Source: JAJRVM01 sp963700515 (GTDB taxonomy: Bacteria > Planctomycetota > Planctomycetia > Pirellulales > Pirellulaceae). Taken from it: a DNA stretch of 64,000 bases. The position numbers and the translations under genes were made by a program. The stretch is from assembly GCA_963700515.1 (NCBI GenBank), contig CAVOXY010000041.1:35428-99427 (forward strand), read 5' to 3'. How positions within the stretch are numbered: position 1 is the first letter of the stretch; each line of letters opens with the position of its first letter. A model generated the notes under the pieces. The model was not told the origin of the DNA. It was given only the letters and a program-made list of their open reading frames with translations, and searched no databases. This document shows positions 37,601 to 45,634 of the stretch, piece after piece.

Positions 37601-39090
37601 TGGCCGGCTTGGACACCACCAGCATGGACGCGGGGGACGTGACCGTTACTGACGTGACGATTGAGCGTGCCGAACATCTTGGCGATGGACTGGTTCGATA
37701 CTGGTACGGCGAAAACGGCCAGACACTGCCAGCGGGGGAGATCCAGGTACAGCTGGTCGCCGGAGCGGTCCGAGATCAGGCGGGCAACGAGAACCTTGCT
37801 GGCCAGGCGGGCTTCGTATTCGCGGCAACGGGGAGTATCAGCGGTTTCGTTTACGTCGACGTCAACAATAACGGGATCAAAGACCCGGTCGAAATGAGCT
37901 TGCCAAATGTGCCCATCGCCGTCGACGGTGCCGTAACCCGCACGGTCGTCACGGACGCGGACGGTTGCTACCTGTTTGATCAGTTGCCCCCGGGCAACTA
38001 CTCCATCCGCCAGTTACAGCCGACGGCATTTATCGACGGCGTCGAAACGCAGGGATCACCTGCTACTGGACAGATGGCGAACGACTGGTTCCAGGAAGTT
38101 TTGTTGGAACCCAACATGCAGCTGGAAGGATATAACTTCGGAGAGCTTGGGCTGCGGGCCGAACTGGTGAGCAAACTGTTCTTCCTGGCTTCCTCCCCGC
38201 CGCTGAGCCAGGAGATCACTCAGTATCTGACGCTCACCGGCGACGACAGCTGGTTTGCTTTCCGGGCTTCCTATGACGCCCTGATGACAACCGAGGTGGC
38301 GGGCGAGCCGGCAGATGCCCGCATTGAGTTGTACACGTCGGCTATGCTACCGGTGGCACTGACGCACGGCACATGGGAGCAAACAGTAACGATATTCGAG
38401 GATCAGCAGTACGTTCTGCACATCGGTGGGATTGAGTCAGAAATGTCGGCCACGATTCGTTTGACCAATCCCGGGCCGCCCGGTGCATTTCACAACTCCG
38501 ACAACCCGCTAGACGTGAATCGCGACCAACACGTTTCCCCCATTGACGTGCTGACCGTAATCAACCAGTTGAATCACGGTGGTGCTCACACGCTCATGGG
38601 CGCCAACGATACGGGTTGCTTTGTCGACGTAAACGACGATGGTTTTATCTCGCCCATCGACGCGCTGCTGGTCATTGAACACCTGAATCGGGATGTTCAT
38701 GCGGAAGGCGAATCGCCGGCGGTCGACGTGTCGGGTGAAGCTGCGGGAGGAAAGTCGTTAAGACTGGGCATCCTGGAAAACCACACCCCCTGGCCCTCAA
38801 TCGCCACCACCCCCCAATCGTGGGAACTACCCATGATACAGCCGGTCCGGCCCACAACGCTCAATTCACCTCGTAATATCCCTGCTGCACAGGCGCCTGC
38901 GTCTATCGCAGTGCCGCTGGCATCCGCTGCTGATCGTGCCACGAATCCGCTCGCACAGCGGATACTCCACGAATTCGGGGATTGGGACGAGGACGAATTC
39001 GAATCGCTGCTCAACGACCTGGCTGCGGACGTTGTGGTCCAGCACCGTGACGAGGTGCTGGTCGACCAACTGTTCGGCAGATGGCGGTAG
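10257..39090 (+). CDS. Giant secreted repeat protein, about 9,600 residues, LEPR-xLL start and dockerin ends (nine frame breaks)
   Basis: This 28.8-kb unit encodes a planctomycete-type extracellular giant protein. It starts at ATG 10257 (GGGGGA 6 bases upstream), has an Arg-rich N-terminus and carries LEPLEERRLL at residues 24-33, the motif found at the N-terminus of many secreted planctomycete proteins. Then follow a thrombospondin-C-like lectin domain, bacterial Ig-like domains, 14 CARDB modules, a pre-peptidase-like domain, IPT/TIG, propeller-like blades, nine cadherin-like Ig modules, an RHS/YD-like segment, an internal dockerin, Big_2 domains, a second propeller, two HExxH segments, seven 105-residue repeats, an SdrD-B-like domain and a C-terminal dockerin. 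Frames change near 11055, 11607, 13081, 16797, 23008, 29143, 32248, 36001 and 37305, always with domains continuing; the longest uninterrupted stretches are about 6.3 kb. A role in adhesion or polymer binding is inferred. Separate genes are possible but unlikely, because no internal segment has its own signal peptide. Confidence 0.8.
13641..19400 (+). other. Giant protein block 2: fourteen CARDB modules
   Basis: Fourteen divergent copies of a module of 115-185 residues begin with (P/A)DL(V/Q)V and contain WTVxNxG, WxDxVYLS, Y and DNN(x)S-like strands. Examples are PDLVVTDIDAPEEALEDTL and ADLVVTSVETPTIALSG. This is the CARDB (cell-adhesion-related) pattern of extracellular bacterial proteins. 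The copies have diverged well beyond recent duplication, so this block is old compared with the 315-bp repeats near the C-terminus. One frame break lies within copy 9 at about 16797. Confidence 0.8.
19401..23010 (+). other. Giant protein block 3: PPC-like, IPT/TIG, uncharacterised and propeller-like domains
   Basis: 19400-19725 resembles a bacterial pre-peptidase C-terminal domain (GDERLFQVTVPQNKTLAVTL, then PGVYYVLLRG). 19735-20010 resembles IPT/TIG (DVKVINPGGDQAVVPYRF). 20020-22020 contains a large conserved-looking region I cannot name, including a helical insert (20430-20900) and a four-Cys-like patch CGAKC near 20970. 22240-23000 has repeated strands such as FDAEGRLWATTGGG and VEPGSGLIYVSSSSG that suggest a beta-propeller. 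Confidence 0.55.
23011..26860 (+). other. Giant protein block 4: nine cadherin-like/He_PIG Ig modules
   Basis: Nine modules run from about 23670 to 26270. Each starts N-x-x-P, then a (D/N)xDGD strand and a closing LPPGAxxNPxTGxFxWTP strand (for example SNLLPPGARLNPNTG and AENLPPGASLNPQSG). This is the putative-Ig (He_PIG)/cadherin-like pattern, often calcium-dependent. Two further Ig-like domains flank the block (23030-23640 and 26290-26860). Confidence 0.75.
26861..29142 (+). other. Giant protein block 5: RHS/YD-like segment, internal dockerin, Big_2 domains
   Basis: 26870-27660 resembles the entry region of RHS/YD proteins (LSRAYNSL, GYGWRLVPRD, then FVYDSQGRISRAIS and YLYDELGNLASVRN), but only a few YD repeats follow and no toxin domain is seen. 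28015-28180 is a type I dockerin with two calcium loops (GDINADSRVDGVD and ADLDASGTIDGQD). 28480-29010 holds two Big_2-like domains (FASTDPSVAQVSSSGLV and NTGVLSVDDNGLVTAM). 29030-29140 starts a ZU5-like strand pattern that is cut by the break near 29143 and continues in the next frame. Confidence 0.65.
29143..32250 (+). other. Giant protein block 6: second propeller-like region
   Basis: After the break near 29143 the coding sense continues upstream of the first in-frame ATG (GLPLPVDYEFAGAFELN), showing that 29201 is not a true start. 29700-29980 looks like an IPT-type domain. 30100-31250 contains YVTN-type propeller strands (MSPRGDFLYVAEWGG, VSSDGRRLYVGIAER, LSPDGSRLFVSYSG). 31260-32250 is not recognised. 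Confidence 0.5.
32251..35607 (+). other. Giant protein block 7: two HExxH metallopeptidase-like segments, anchor-D and calcium repeats
   Basis: 32527-32559 encodes HELGHHLGLNH, a full metzincin HExxHxxGxxH zinc motif. 34609-34641 encodes HEIGHVLSLAD, with the third His replaced by Asp, in a context (ITIDVDAGGYGWFVDTTP upstream, IMSALLPLGVRR downstream) that recurs in giant planctomycete proteins. Between them lie two choice-of-anchor-D/ASPM-like domains (33190-33460 and 33520-33810) and thrombospondin-3-like calcium repeats DTDGDGLPDD and DTNGDGVDD (34050-34140). Whether either zinc motif forms an active protease is unknown. Confidence 0.6.
35608..37827 (+). repeat. Seven in-gene repeats of 315 bp (five nearly identical)
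   Basis: Repeat starts, marked by the Leu-Asp-Thr codons, are 35608, 35923, 36239, 36554, 36869, 37184 and 37498. Spacing is 315, 316, 315, 315, 315 and 314 bp, and each unit encodes 105 residues of an Ig-like fold (LGYVDIQWTDTGLAGLDPAT, then ADAVADLAGNRNAATTATF). The first five are almost identical in DNA, showing recent tandem duplication; the last two have diverged. The 316-bp unit has one extra A at about 36001 and the 314-bp unit lacks one base near 37305. These are exactly the positions of two frame breaks. Confidence 0.96.
37828..39090 (+). other. Giant protein block 8: SdrD-B-like domain and C-terminal dockerin
   Basis: 37831-38150 encodes an SdrD-B/Cna-B-like domain (GFVYVDVNNNGIKDPVE, DADGCYLFDQLPPGNYSI). 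38511-38693 encodes a dockerin with two calcium loops (DVNRDQHVSPID and DVNDDGFISPID) separated by a helix. The last roughly 130 residues are Pro/Ala-rich, then acidic, ending at the stop 39088-39090. A C-terminal dockerin-like module is common in large secreted planctomycete proteins, although no cohesin partner is visible in this window. Confidence 0.75.
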
Positions 39091-39463
39091 GATGCCGGCG
39101 GAGGTGTTGTTCCGAAGCAACTGGTTTCCGGACGAAGTCTCCCGTCTGCCGGGGCCCATTGCCATCCGACGCTGGCCGGCCGCCGGCGTTGTCCTGGCAC
39201 GAATACTCTGTAGGATGGAATGGTGCGAGCCTCTGGTGGCCGAGGGCAAAGGAGAGGCGACAAGTAGATCGAATGATAGAAAGAACTTGCGCTGAACCAC
39301 CTGTTCTCGTCATCCAATTATTTTGTCCTGGAGAAGGGTGGCCCGGATCGCTTTGAGGGGGGGGAGTAAGGGTATGAGTACGAGTAAGGGTATGAGTACG
39401 AGTAAGGGTATGAGTAAGAGTAAGAGTAAGGGATTTCGTGGGGAAACAGACTGAGGAAGATCG
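39091..39463 (+). promoter_or_regulatory. Intergenic region with an 18-bp VNTR before the S41 protease gene
   Basis: No gene is seen in this 373-bp stretch. A run of eight G at 39357-39364 is followed by three 18-bp repeats GAGTAAGGGTATGAGTAC (39364-39417, the last ending in A) and a hexamer-type tail to 39432. GAGGAAGA at 39453-39460 is a strong ribosome-binding site for the ATG at 39464. The repeat ends about 30 bp before the start codon, so unit number could alter the 5' leader of the protease mRNA. Confidence 0.75.
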
Positions 39464-40777
39464 ATGCCCATTCGCAATACGCTGACCATCATCATCGCCG
39501 CCATTGTCTCGCTGAGCTGTTATGCGAAGGCCTACCATAACCGCTATCTGTCGACCATCTCGCACGCCATGGAGATCATCGAAGACCATTACGTCGAGAA
39601 AGTGGAGGGTCGCGAGCTTTTTGAGAACGCCATGCGGGGGATGGTCAACGGTCTGGATGAGTATTCGGATTACATTGGCCCCGACTACTTCGACCAGTTT
39701 CAGCAGACAATCGATCAGGAGTTTGTCGGCATCGGCGTGGTCGTGGCGGGCCCTCCGGAAGCGAGCGAATTGCAGGTTGTCACGCCCGTTTACGATAGCC
39801 CTGCCTATCGAGCTGGCATGCGGGCGGGTGATTTGATCATGGAGATCGACGGAGTACCGACGACCGGCCTGCTACTGACTCAAGCCGTCAAGAAGATGAA
39901 AGGCCCCGTCGGGACCACGGTCGATCTACGGATTCGCCACATCAACGAAGAGAAGCCGGTTCTGCTGACTATCACGCGAGATCGGGTGCGGACCAAGTCG
40001 GTGCTCGGAGATACCTTGCAGCCGGACGGGCGGTGGGAATACTACTTGGAAGAAGAGCCGCGGATGGGCTATGTGCGTGTCACCACGTTCGGAGAATACA
40101 CGGCCGGCGAATTGAAAGCGGTCGTGCCGTTCGCGGACCATCCTATTGACGCGTTGATTCTCGACTTGCGAGGAAATGCCGGTGGGTTATTGACTGCCGC
40201 GGTGGAAACGTGCGATCTATTCATTGACGACGGACTGATCGTCAGCACCCGTGGCCGGGACGGACGGGTGGAGGACGACTACCGGGCGACCCAAGCCAAC
40301 ACCATCTTCCCTCGTTCGACGTCGCTGGTGGTGTTGGTCGATCGCTACTCAGCCAGCGCCTCGGAGATCGTCGCTGCCTGCCTGCAAGACCACAAGCGAG
40401 CGGTGCTCGTGGGCGAGCGGACATGGGGAAAAGGGACGGTCCAGAACGTGATTCCGCTGGAACACGGCACGAGCGCCCTGAAATTGACGACAGCCAGCTA
40501 CTGGCGTCCCAACGGCAAGAACATACACCGTCACCGGAAGGCAACCGAGAACGACGACTGGGGCGTTCGCCCGACCGACGAGCTCGAAGTCATTTTGGAT
40601 GACGACCAGTGTCACCAGTTATATGAACAATTTCGCCACCGGGAAGTGCTGCAGGGCATCGACTCGGCCGACAGCGAAGCGCCGGCGGTCACGCCGGCGT
40701 CGGAACCGACCGAGGACATTCAATTGCGTAAGGCGATCGATTACTTGAAGAAAGAACTCGCCGCCAGAGCTTCCTGA
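39464..40777 (+). CDS. S41 family C-terminal processing peptidase
   Basis: A membrane-anchored periplasmic serine protease of the CtpA/Prc family, 437 residues. An uncleaved or cleaved hydrophobic segment (residues 5-24) is followed by a helical domain with YIGPDYFDQFQ, a PDZ domain (about residues 85-165, including SPAYRAGMRAGDLIMEIDG) and the S41 catalytic domain. The Ser-Lys dyad is visible: central Ser298 of SASASE and Lys in WGKGTVQ 25 residues later; LDLRGNAGG is the preceding conserved strand. Such enzymes trim C-termini of exported or misfolded proteins. The start is fixed by GAGGAAGA 3 bases upstream of the ATG. The 3' end overlaps folC by 37 bp tail to tail. The Lys-rich C-terminus (LKKELAARAS) is normal for the family. 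Confidence 0.93.
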   Translation: MPIRNTLTIIIAAIVSLSCYAKAYHNRYLSTISHAMEIIEDHYVEKVEGRELFENAMRGMVNGLDEYSDYIGPDYFDQFQQTIDQEFVGIGVVVAGPPEASELQVVTPVYDSPAYRAGMRAGDLIMEIDGVPTTGLLLTQAVKKMKGPVGTTVDLRIRHINEEKPVLLTITRDRVRTKSVLGDTLQPDGRWEYYLEEEPRMGYVRVTTFGEYTAGELKAVVPFADHPIDALILDLRGNAGGLLTAAVETCDLFIDDGLIVSTRGRDGRVEDDYRATQANTIFPRSTSLVVLVDRYSASASEIVAACLQDHKRAVLVGERTWGKGTVQNVIPLEHGTSALKLTTASYWRPNGKNIHRHRKATENDDWGVRPTDELEVILDDDQCHQLYEQFRHREVLQGIDSADSEAPAVTPASEPTEDIQLRKAIDYLKKELAARAS

Positions 40778-42195
40778 CAGGAGGCCTCCAGGTGTTCACG
40801 GACTTCGGCCGCCAGGAAGAAGGATCCGGCGACGCACACAACGTGAGCCGGCGTGGTCAGCGCGCGGGCCAGTTGCCACGCCGAGGAGGGATCGGGACGC
40901 AAGTGTAGCTGGACGTTTTCCCGGCCGCGTTGGAGGGCGATCTTTCGCGCCAGTTTCGCCACCGCCTCGGGCTCCATGGCCCGCGGGTTGTTCAAGTAGC
41001 GAGTGATCACGACGTCCTCGAAGTGCGGAAGCAGCTGGCTGAGCATTTGCCGGACGTCCTTGTCGACGCTGGTGGCGAATACGAGCAGGCGGGGACCACT
41101 GGGGTAGTACTGCCGCAATGCCTCAATCAACGCGGCCACGGATGCCGGATTGTGCGCGGCATCCAGTATGATCACTGGCTGGCGACAGACGAGTTCGAAG
41201 CGTGCCGGGCAATGGGTCCGAGCCAACCCGCTTCTCAAGGCCGTTTCGTCGATATTCCAGCCGCTGCGTTGCAGTTGCCGCAGCGTCGCCAGAGCCACGG
41301 CCGCATTCGCCGCCTGATGTCGCCCCAACATTGCCAGGCTCACATCGGCCAGTTGAAACGGCGTTCCCGCCACGTTCTCCCGATAATGGAGCGCGGTGAG
41401 CGGCTGATGATCGCTAGTCTGGACAGGTGGAACCACGGCTAGATGGTCGAAATCGAAATCTCGCCCCAAGGCCAGCAACGTGGCGCCATTCTCTTGTGCG
41501 ACCCGCTCAATCACCTCGAAGGGCTCGCGTTGATCCACCCCGGTCACGACCGTTGTGGCCGGCCTGATGATGCCGGCCTTCTCGCCGGCGATACGGGCCA
41601 GCGTCTTTCCCAATTGCCGCGTATGATCAAAGCTGATCGTCGTGATCACCGAGACCACGCTCTGGCAGATGTTGGTGGAATCCAGCCGCCCTCCCAATCC
41701 CACCTCCAACACCGCGCACCCCACCCCCCGTCGCTGGAAATGGAGCAAAGCGGCTGCGGTGGTGATTTCGAAGTAGGTAGGTCCCTGCCGCTGCTTGCCG
41801 GCAGCGGCCTCCCGGTCCATTTCCAGCACCACCTCCTGAATCTCGGCCAAGAGCGTCACCAACTCCAGTTCGGTGCATGGCTGCCCATCGACCACGAAGC
41901 GTTCTTCCAAGCGATGCAGGTGGGGCGAAGTATAGAGTCCGGTCCGATAACCCGCGGTGGTCAGCACCGAGGCGACCATGCCGGCCGTCGACCCCTTCCC
42001 TTTGGTTCCCGCGATATGAACCGCGGGAAAGGCGCGTTCGGGAGAGCCCAGCCGCGTGGCGAGCTGGCGCATCCGATCGAGCTTGAAGCGGCGCGATCGA
42101 TAGGGGACGGTCCATGTCCGCTCATAGTCGATGCGGCCAAAAAGAAAGGCCTGGGCGGAGGCCCGGTCTCGAATCTGTAAACTTTGTACTGTCAT
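40741..42195 (-). CDS. folC: Folylpolyglutamate synthase / dihydrofolate synthase
   Basis: A cytoplasmic Mur-ligase-family enzyme of 484 residues that adds glutamate to dihydropteroate or folates using ATP. The P-loop AGTKGKGST, the TSPHLHRLEERF motif, FEITTAAALLHF, VLEVGLGGRLDSTN, SFDHTRQLGKTLARIAGEKAGI and the C-terminal ILDAAHNPAS are all characteristic of FolC. The Met at 42195 (MTVQSLQIRDRASA) is preferred to the upstream in-frame ATG at 42255, because the extra 20 residues are Arg-rich and unlike the family; FolC normally begins shortly before the YxxA-like helix seen here. It is intact and convergent with the S41 gene. MurC-like relatives are excluded by the TKGKGS loop and the DAAHNP motif. 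Confidence 0.93.
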   Translation of the reverse strand: MTVQSLQIRDRASAQAFLFGRIDYERTWTVPYRSRRFKLDRMRQLATRLGSPERAFPAVHIAGTKGKGSTAGMVASVLTTAGYRTGLYTSPHLHRLEERFVVDGQPCTELELVTLLAEIQEVVLEMDREAAAGKQRQGPTYFEITTAAALLHFQRRGVGCAVLEVGLGGRLDSTNICQSVVSVITTISFDHTRQLGKTLARIAGEKAGIIRPATTVVTGVDQREPFEVIERVAQENGATLLALGRDFDFDHLAVVPPVQTSDHQPLTALHYRENVAGTPFQLADVSLAMLGRHQAANAAVALATLRQLQRSGWNIDETALRSGLARTHCPARFELVCRQPVIILDAAHNPASVAALIEALRQYYPSGPRLLVFATSVDKDVRQMLSQLLPHFEDVVITRYLNNPRAMEPEAVAKLARKIALQRGRENVQLHLRPDPSSAWQLARALTTPAHVVCVAGSFFLAAEVREHLEASCQEALAASSFFK

Positions 42196-42727
42196 CCCCG
42201 TTCTCGCGATCGCCCTGCTGCTGACTCGCCTCTCCCGTACCGGGCTTTCCCGCATTCCCAGCCGGCAGCTCCCGACCAGAAATTTCCCGCCACAAAGTCC
42301 CTTCCCGTGCCCCTCGCCGGCGAAACGTGCCCGATCCCTCTATCGTCGCGTCGTGGTGGGACATGCGCAGGCCTAGCCGGCTGATCCCGGTCACCTGATC
42401 CCGGTCACCTGATCCCTGTCACCTGAACCTGGTCACCTGCCCTGAGTCACCCGAACCTGGCTATCTCTTGTACGATCCGACCTCCCATCTATACTAAGAA
42501 GCTTCTCAGTCCGGGAGTCCTCTTCTGCCCGCCTCCCTCGATCGAGTGACAGGCTGGCAAAACAGCTGAACTCTCGCTGGAGGCTGTGCGTACACTATAG
42601 ACGACCCGACTTACGCCGTCCAAAGGCGGTGCGGAGATGTCCTGGGCCACGAGTGTTATTCTACGGGTGGCCCGCCACCGCTGTTTTTCATTGTCCGCGG
42701 GAACCACCCCGTCCACGGGAACCACCC
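42196..42727. repeat. Intergenic region with 14-bp tandem repeats
   Basis: No gene is visible between the divergent folC and ABC ATPase genes. At 42381-42464 there are six 14-bp units based on CTGATCCCGGTCAC; the first two are identical and the later ones decay (CTGATCCCTGTCAC, CTGAACCTGGTCAC, CTGCCCTGAGTCAC, CCGAACCTGGCTAT). The rest is unremarkable. Promoters for both flanking genes should lie here, but no clear box was recognised. Confidence 0.7.
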
Positions 42728-43675
42728 ATGAGTAGTGATGCGACCGTCCAACAGGCTCACAAGTCTACTGCCACGCCAGATAGCGATGTCGTGATCGAGA
42801 CGCGGAACTTGACGAAAGTGTATCGTGACTTCTGGGGTCGGCAGAAGGTCCGGGCCCTGAAGGCACTGGACCTGGAAGTCCGGCGGGGCGAGATTTTTGG
42901 GCTGTTGGGCCCGAACGGTTCCGGCAAGACCACCACGATCAAGCTGTTGCTGGGGCTGCTGTTCCCCACGAGCGGCCGAGCTCTGGTGTTTGACAAGGAC
43001 GCGACCGATGTCGGGAAGAACGAGCGGATTGGCTACTTGCCGGAGGAATCGTACCTGTACAAGTTCCTGAACGCGGAAGAAACGCTCGATTTCTATGCCC
43101 GGCTGTTCAACATTCCGGCAGCGGAACGACGCGACCGCATCAACCGGCTGATCTCCGATGTCAAGCTCGACTGGGCCCGCCGCCGCCAGTTGAAGGAGTA
43201 CTCCAAGGGCATGACGCGGCGTATCGGTTTGGCGCAAGCGTTGATCAATGATCCGGAGCTGATCATGCTGGACGAACCGACGACCGGGTTGGACCCGATC
43301 GGCACGCGCGAGATGAAGGACTTGATTCTGCGGCTGCGTGACGAGGGGAAGACGGTCTTGTTGTGCAGCCACTTGCTGCCCGACATTCAGGACGTGTGCG
43401 ATCGAATTGCCATCCTCCACCAGGGGGAACTGAAGGAATTGGGGCGAATTGACACCTTGCTGACGGTGCAGGACGAGACGCAGATTCGTGCCAAGGGTTT
43501 GAGCAAGGAGGCGGAGGAGGAGATCCGGCAGTTGATCAAGCGGCACGGCGGTGAAGTGCTGAGCATGGAGAATCCGACCTCGACGCTGGAAGAGTTGTTC
43601 CTGTCGATTGTTCGCGAGAGCGAGGCGCACCCAGGACGGCGAGCTCGCGAGCGGAAGGAAACTCCAGAGTCATAA
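42728..43675 (+). CDS. ABC transporter ATP-binding protein
   Basis: The cytoplasmic ATPase of an ABC transporter, 315 residues. Walker A GPNGSGKTT, a signature sequence in the degenerate form YSKGMTRRIGLAQAL, Walker B LIMLDEPTTGLDP, the D-loop and the switch His (LLCSHLLPDIQDVCD) are all present. Its similarity is to exporter-type ATPases that pair with ABC-2 permeases, and a C-terminal regulatory extension of about 90 residues ends in a charged tail (GRRARERKET). The ATG at 42728 is chosen because upstream in-frame sequence is Pro/Arg-rich and non-conserved. It heads an operon with the permease (100-bp gap) and an exported protein. The substrate cannot be inferred. Confidence 0.9.
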   Translation: MSSDATVQQAHKSTATPDSDVVIETRNLTKVYRDFWGRQKVRALKALDLEVRRGEIFGLLGPNGSGKTTTIKLLLGLLFPTSGRALVFDKDATDVGKNERIGYLPEESYLYKFLNAEETLDFYARLFNIPAAERRDRINRLISDVKLDWARRRQLKEYSKGMTRRIGLAQALINDPELIMLDEPTTGLDPIGTREMKDLILRLRDEGKTVLLCSHLLPDIQDVCDRIAILHQGELKELGRIDTLLTVQDETQIRAKGLSKEAEEEIRQLIKRHGGEVLSMENPTSTLEELFLSIVRESEAHPGRRARERKETPES

Positions 43676-43775
43676 TCGCAGCGGCAGTGTGTCTGTGAGC
43701 GTCACGCTGTGACGCTGACGCGTCCTCCCGCACATACTTTACCCACGCAGTTATCAAAGGCACCTTCGTAACGCC

Positions 43776-45634
43776 ATGGAAATCCGACCGGACGAATTCC
43801 TCTCGTTTGCTGACTGGTTTGGGCCTGCGCTGAAGACGTTAGTCATCGCCATTCCCATTCTCACGGCGCTGGCCATCTTCATCTGCTACTTGATCTCCGC
43901 GGCCCGTCGCGGACCTGTGGAAGGGTTCTATGCGGTGGCCGGTGTCATCGCCAGCGCGATTGGCCGCGACCTGCCAGCCACGTCGTTGCGCCGCATCATG
44001 GCGATGACTCGGCTCACGATCAAAGAAGCGATTCGACGAAAAGTGCTCGTCGCGTTCGTGATCTTCGTGATCATCTTCCTCTTCGCCGGCTGGTTCCTGG
44101 ACGTCAAGAGTGATGACCCGGCGCATCTTTATCTGAGTTTTGTGCTCACCACGACCAGCTATCTCGTCATCGTCCTCTCCTTGTTCCTGGCGACTTCCAG
44201 CCTGCCGGCGGACATCAAGAGCAAGACGATCTACACGATCGTGACGAAACCGGTTCGCTCGGGCGAGATCGTACTGGGCCGCGTGCTCGGTTTTGTCGCC
44301 GTCGATCAGCGTGCTTCTGGTTGCCATGTGCTTCATCAGCTACATGTTCGTGGAGCGAGGGATGCAGCACGAACATGCGGTCAATGTGGAGAGCGTGGCC
44401 AAGCTCGCACCGCTCTCGGAAGGCGAGGCCTCACCCGGCTGGGAAGGTGAGACCACGATGAACGCCCACCATCGCCACTCCTTCCAAGTCGATAAGAACG
44501 GGGAGCGGAGTCACCGACAAAACGATGGGACACCAGCACGCGGTCAACCGGGAGGAAACCGCCGGGGACGGCGAAGAAGTCACGTATACGATGGGACCGC
44601 CGCAGGGTGCACTCCTGGCGCGTGTTCCCATCTACGGCAAACTTCACTTCCTGGATCGCGAGGGGAACCCGAACCGGAAGGGGATCAGTGTCGGCAAGGA
44701 GTGGGAATACCGCAGCTATATCGAAGGACGCACGCTGGCTACGGCCATCTGGCGGTTTGAAGGGGTGTCTGAGCAGGACTTCCCCGAATACCTGCCGATC
44801 GCGATGACGCTGAGCGTCTTTCGCACGTTCATGGCCGATATCGAAAAGGGCGTACGTGGCGTAATCATCGTCAAGGGCACCGATCCTCGCAAGCCGATCG
44901 AATGTGAACCGATCGGCTTTGAATCGAAGGAGTTTACGTCCCAGCAATTCAAAATCCCCCGCAAGTTGCGACCCCTTGGTGCCGATGGCGGCTCGGGACG
45001 CGAGATCGATTTGTTCGACGATCTGGTCCATGACGGCGCTCTGGAAATCTGGATCCGCTGCGATGACCCGGTCCAGTACTTTGGCATGGCTCAGGCCGAC
45101 TTGTATATCGAATCGCCCGATGCGTCATTCGAGTGGAATTTTGTCAAAGCCTACGTGACGATCTGGTTGCAGATGGTGATTGTCGTCTGCTTGGGAGTGA
45201 TGTTCAGCACGTTCCTGAGCACCCCGGTCGCGATGCTGGCCACGGTGTCCGCCGTACTGCTCGGCTTCTTCGGCCAATTCATCAAGGATTTGTGGACCGG
45301 CACGGCGTTTGGTGGCGGGCCTATCGAAGCGCTGATTCGTTTGGTGAATCAGGACAACCTGGTCAAGCCGCTGGAGTTTGGAGGCGGTGGAGCCGGGGAT
45401 ATCGGGGTCAAGATTATCAAAACCTGTGACGGCGCGCTATTGAATACCATCAACGCGCTCTCCAACGTGCTGCCTGATTTCTCGGGACTGGGTCGGGCGA
45501 CCGAATATGTTGCCTATAACTTCAATTTCTACGACCAGTTGTTGGCTCGACAGTGCCTTACGACACTCGTGTATGTGACGGCCATCACGATCGTCGCTTA
45601 CTTTTTCCTGAAAACACGGGAAATCGCCGCATGA
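43776..45634 (+). CDS. ABC-2 type transporter permease (two frame breaks)
   Basis: A membrane protein of about 619 residues that partners the upstream ATPase. Membrane segments are visible near residues 24-44 (ALKTLVIAIPILTALAIFI), 90-108, 122-145, in the stretch after the first break (VLLVAMCFISYMF), and near the C-terminus (WLQMVIVVCLGVMFSTFL, MLATVSAVLLGFFGQF and LVYVTAITIVAYFFL). A large extracytoplasmic domain separates the halves. The frame breaks near 44296 (GFV joins SISVLLVAMC) and near 44505 (NGER joins VTDKTMGHQ). Both are bridged by single-base changes, so I read one gene with sequence errors. The stop overlaps the next start as ATGA at 45631-45634, implying translational coupling. 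Confidence 0.8.
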
